A DNA stretch of 30,705 bases, taken from positions 1-30,705 of the forward strand of contig CAZJFC010000019.1 in the NCBI GenBank assembly GCA_964545245.1, read 5' to 3'. Positions 30,562 to 30,705 of this stretch are shown here, in pieces. The notes below the pieces were generated by a model. That model saw only the letters and a list, made by a program, of their open reading frames with translations, did no database searches and had not been told where the DNA came from. The stretch's first letter is position 1, and each line of letters starts with the position of its first letter. The DNA comes from CAZJFC01 sp964545245 (GTDB lineage Bacteria; Pseudomonadota; Alphaproteobacteria; Rickettsiales; 21-14-0-20-44-7). The translations under genes were made by a program, and so were the position numbers.

Positions 30562-30705
30562 AGCGAGACAGCGGTGCGGGTCCTTCCCGACCACCCTCTA
30601 CGGGTACGCCGCGAGCGCGATATATGCCCAGCGCCAACTGCCAAAGTTGCATTTCGTTTCGTTTTTTTCGGCGCATCCCTATGAGAAATAAAGAAAACCC
30701 CAAAA
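30562..30705. other. Non-coding end of window with small stem and T-rich tract
   Basis: No gene is supported here. CGGG-TCCTT-CCCG (30577-30589) forms a short hairpin, and TTTCGTTTCGTTTTTTTCGG-type sequence lies at 30653-30671. From memory, GCGGGTCCTT resembles cos-region sequence of HK97-like phages and satellites, but I cannot verify it. The next element gene may start beyond the edge. Confidence 0.35.

Larger units (their letters stand above)
24897..30705. mobile_element. Integrative element at tRNA-Ser, right end not in window
   Basis: Starting directly after the tRNA CCA, this region carries phased GGGACA repeats, a tyrosine integrase reading away from the tRNA, and a close set of accessory and replication genes (excisionase-like, primase-like, Toprim-DUF3987). 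Gene spacing is tight with 4- to 14-nt overlaps. Base use differs from the AT-rich YfbU side to the GC-richer integrase side. No capsid, terminase or conjugation genes are seen in the window, so it could be a phage satellite, a prophage or a small genomic island. Confidence 0.8.

Overview
This window looks like a draft alphaproteobacterial chromosome fragment; a 10-base run of Ns breaks one gene. The gene order pyrH-frr-uppS-cdsA-dxr-rseP-bamA-skp-lpxD-fabZ-lpxA-lpxI-lpxB, a phasin_2-type phasin, an NtrX-type regulator and LpxI (rather than LpxH) together point to Alphaproteobacteria with a full Gram-negative outer membrane. Intergenic spaces are rich in REP-like palindromes and dispersed repeats.

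Region by region. 1-960: repeat island, a near-consensus sigma70 promoter, a phasin gene and a strong terminator. 1116-4973: pyrH, frr, uppS, cdsA and dxr in a tight co-directional block (nucleotide metabolism, ribosome recycling, undecaprenyl and phospholipid precursors, MEP isoprenoid pathway). 4974-5369: repeat-filled gap. 5370-9438: rseP, bamA and skp (envelope protease, outer-membrane protein assembly and its chaperone). 9439-9762: repeat-filled gap. 9763-13941: lpxD-fabZ-lpxA-lpxI-lpxB (lipid A synthesis, with fatty-acid dehydratase). 13925-15279, minus strand: a YiiX/YebB-like papain-fold gene and two tandem paralogous Cys-rich lipoproteins. 15375-15460: tRNA-Leu(UAA).

15503-24557 is more accessory: a large membrane protein with a spermidine-synthase-like core, a decayed junction (frameshifted minus-strand remnant abutting a 5'-truncated FG-GAP-like gene), an unknown membrane-anchored protein, an HD-type hydrolase, a phytanoyl-CoA-dioxygenase-like gene, an unknown Cys/His-containing protein, ntrX without an adjacent ntrY, and a DUF1428 gene.

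24807-24896 is tRNA-Ser(UGA), preceded by a 30-bp duplicate of its D-arm/anticodon part. From its 3' end to the window edge runs an integrative element: helically phased GGGACA repeats, a YfbU/ribbon-helix-helix gene paired with a small beta-flower-like gene (minus strand, with a palindromic operator), then on the plus strand a tyrosine integrase, an unknown gene, an excisionase/AlpA-like gene, a primase-N-terminus-like gene and a Toprim-DUF3987 replication gene. The most striking signal is in that last gene: two mirror-image arrays of GCTAC and GTAGC pentamers at 9-bp spacing, one inside the coding region and one straddling its stop codon. They look like selected DNA-level sites rather than protein sequence. 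The right end of the element lies outside the window.
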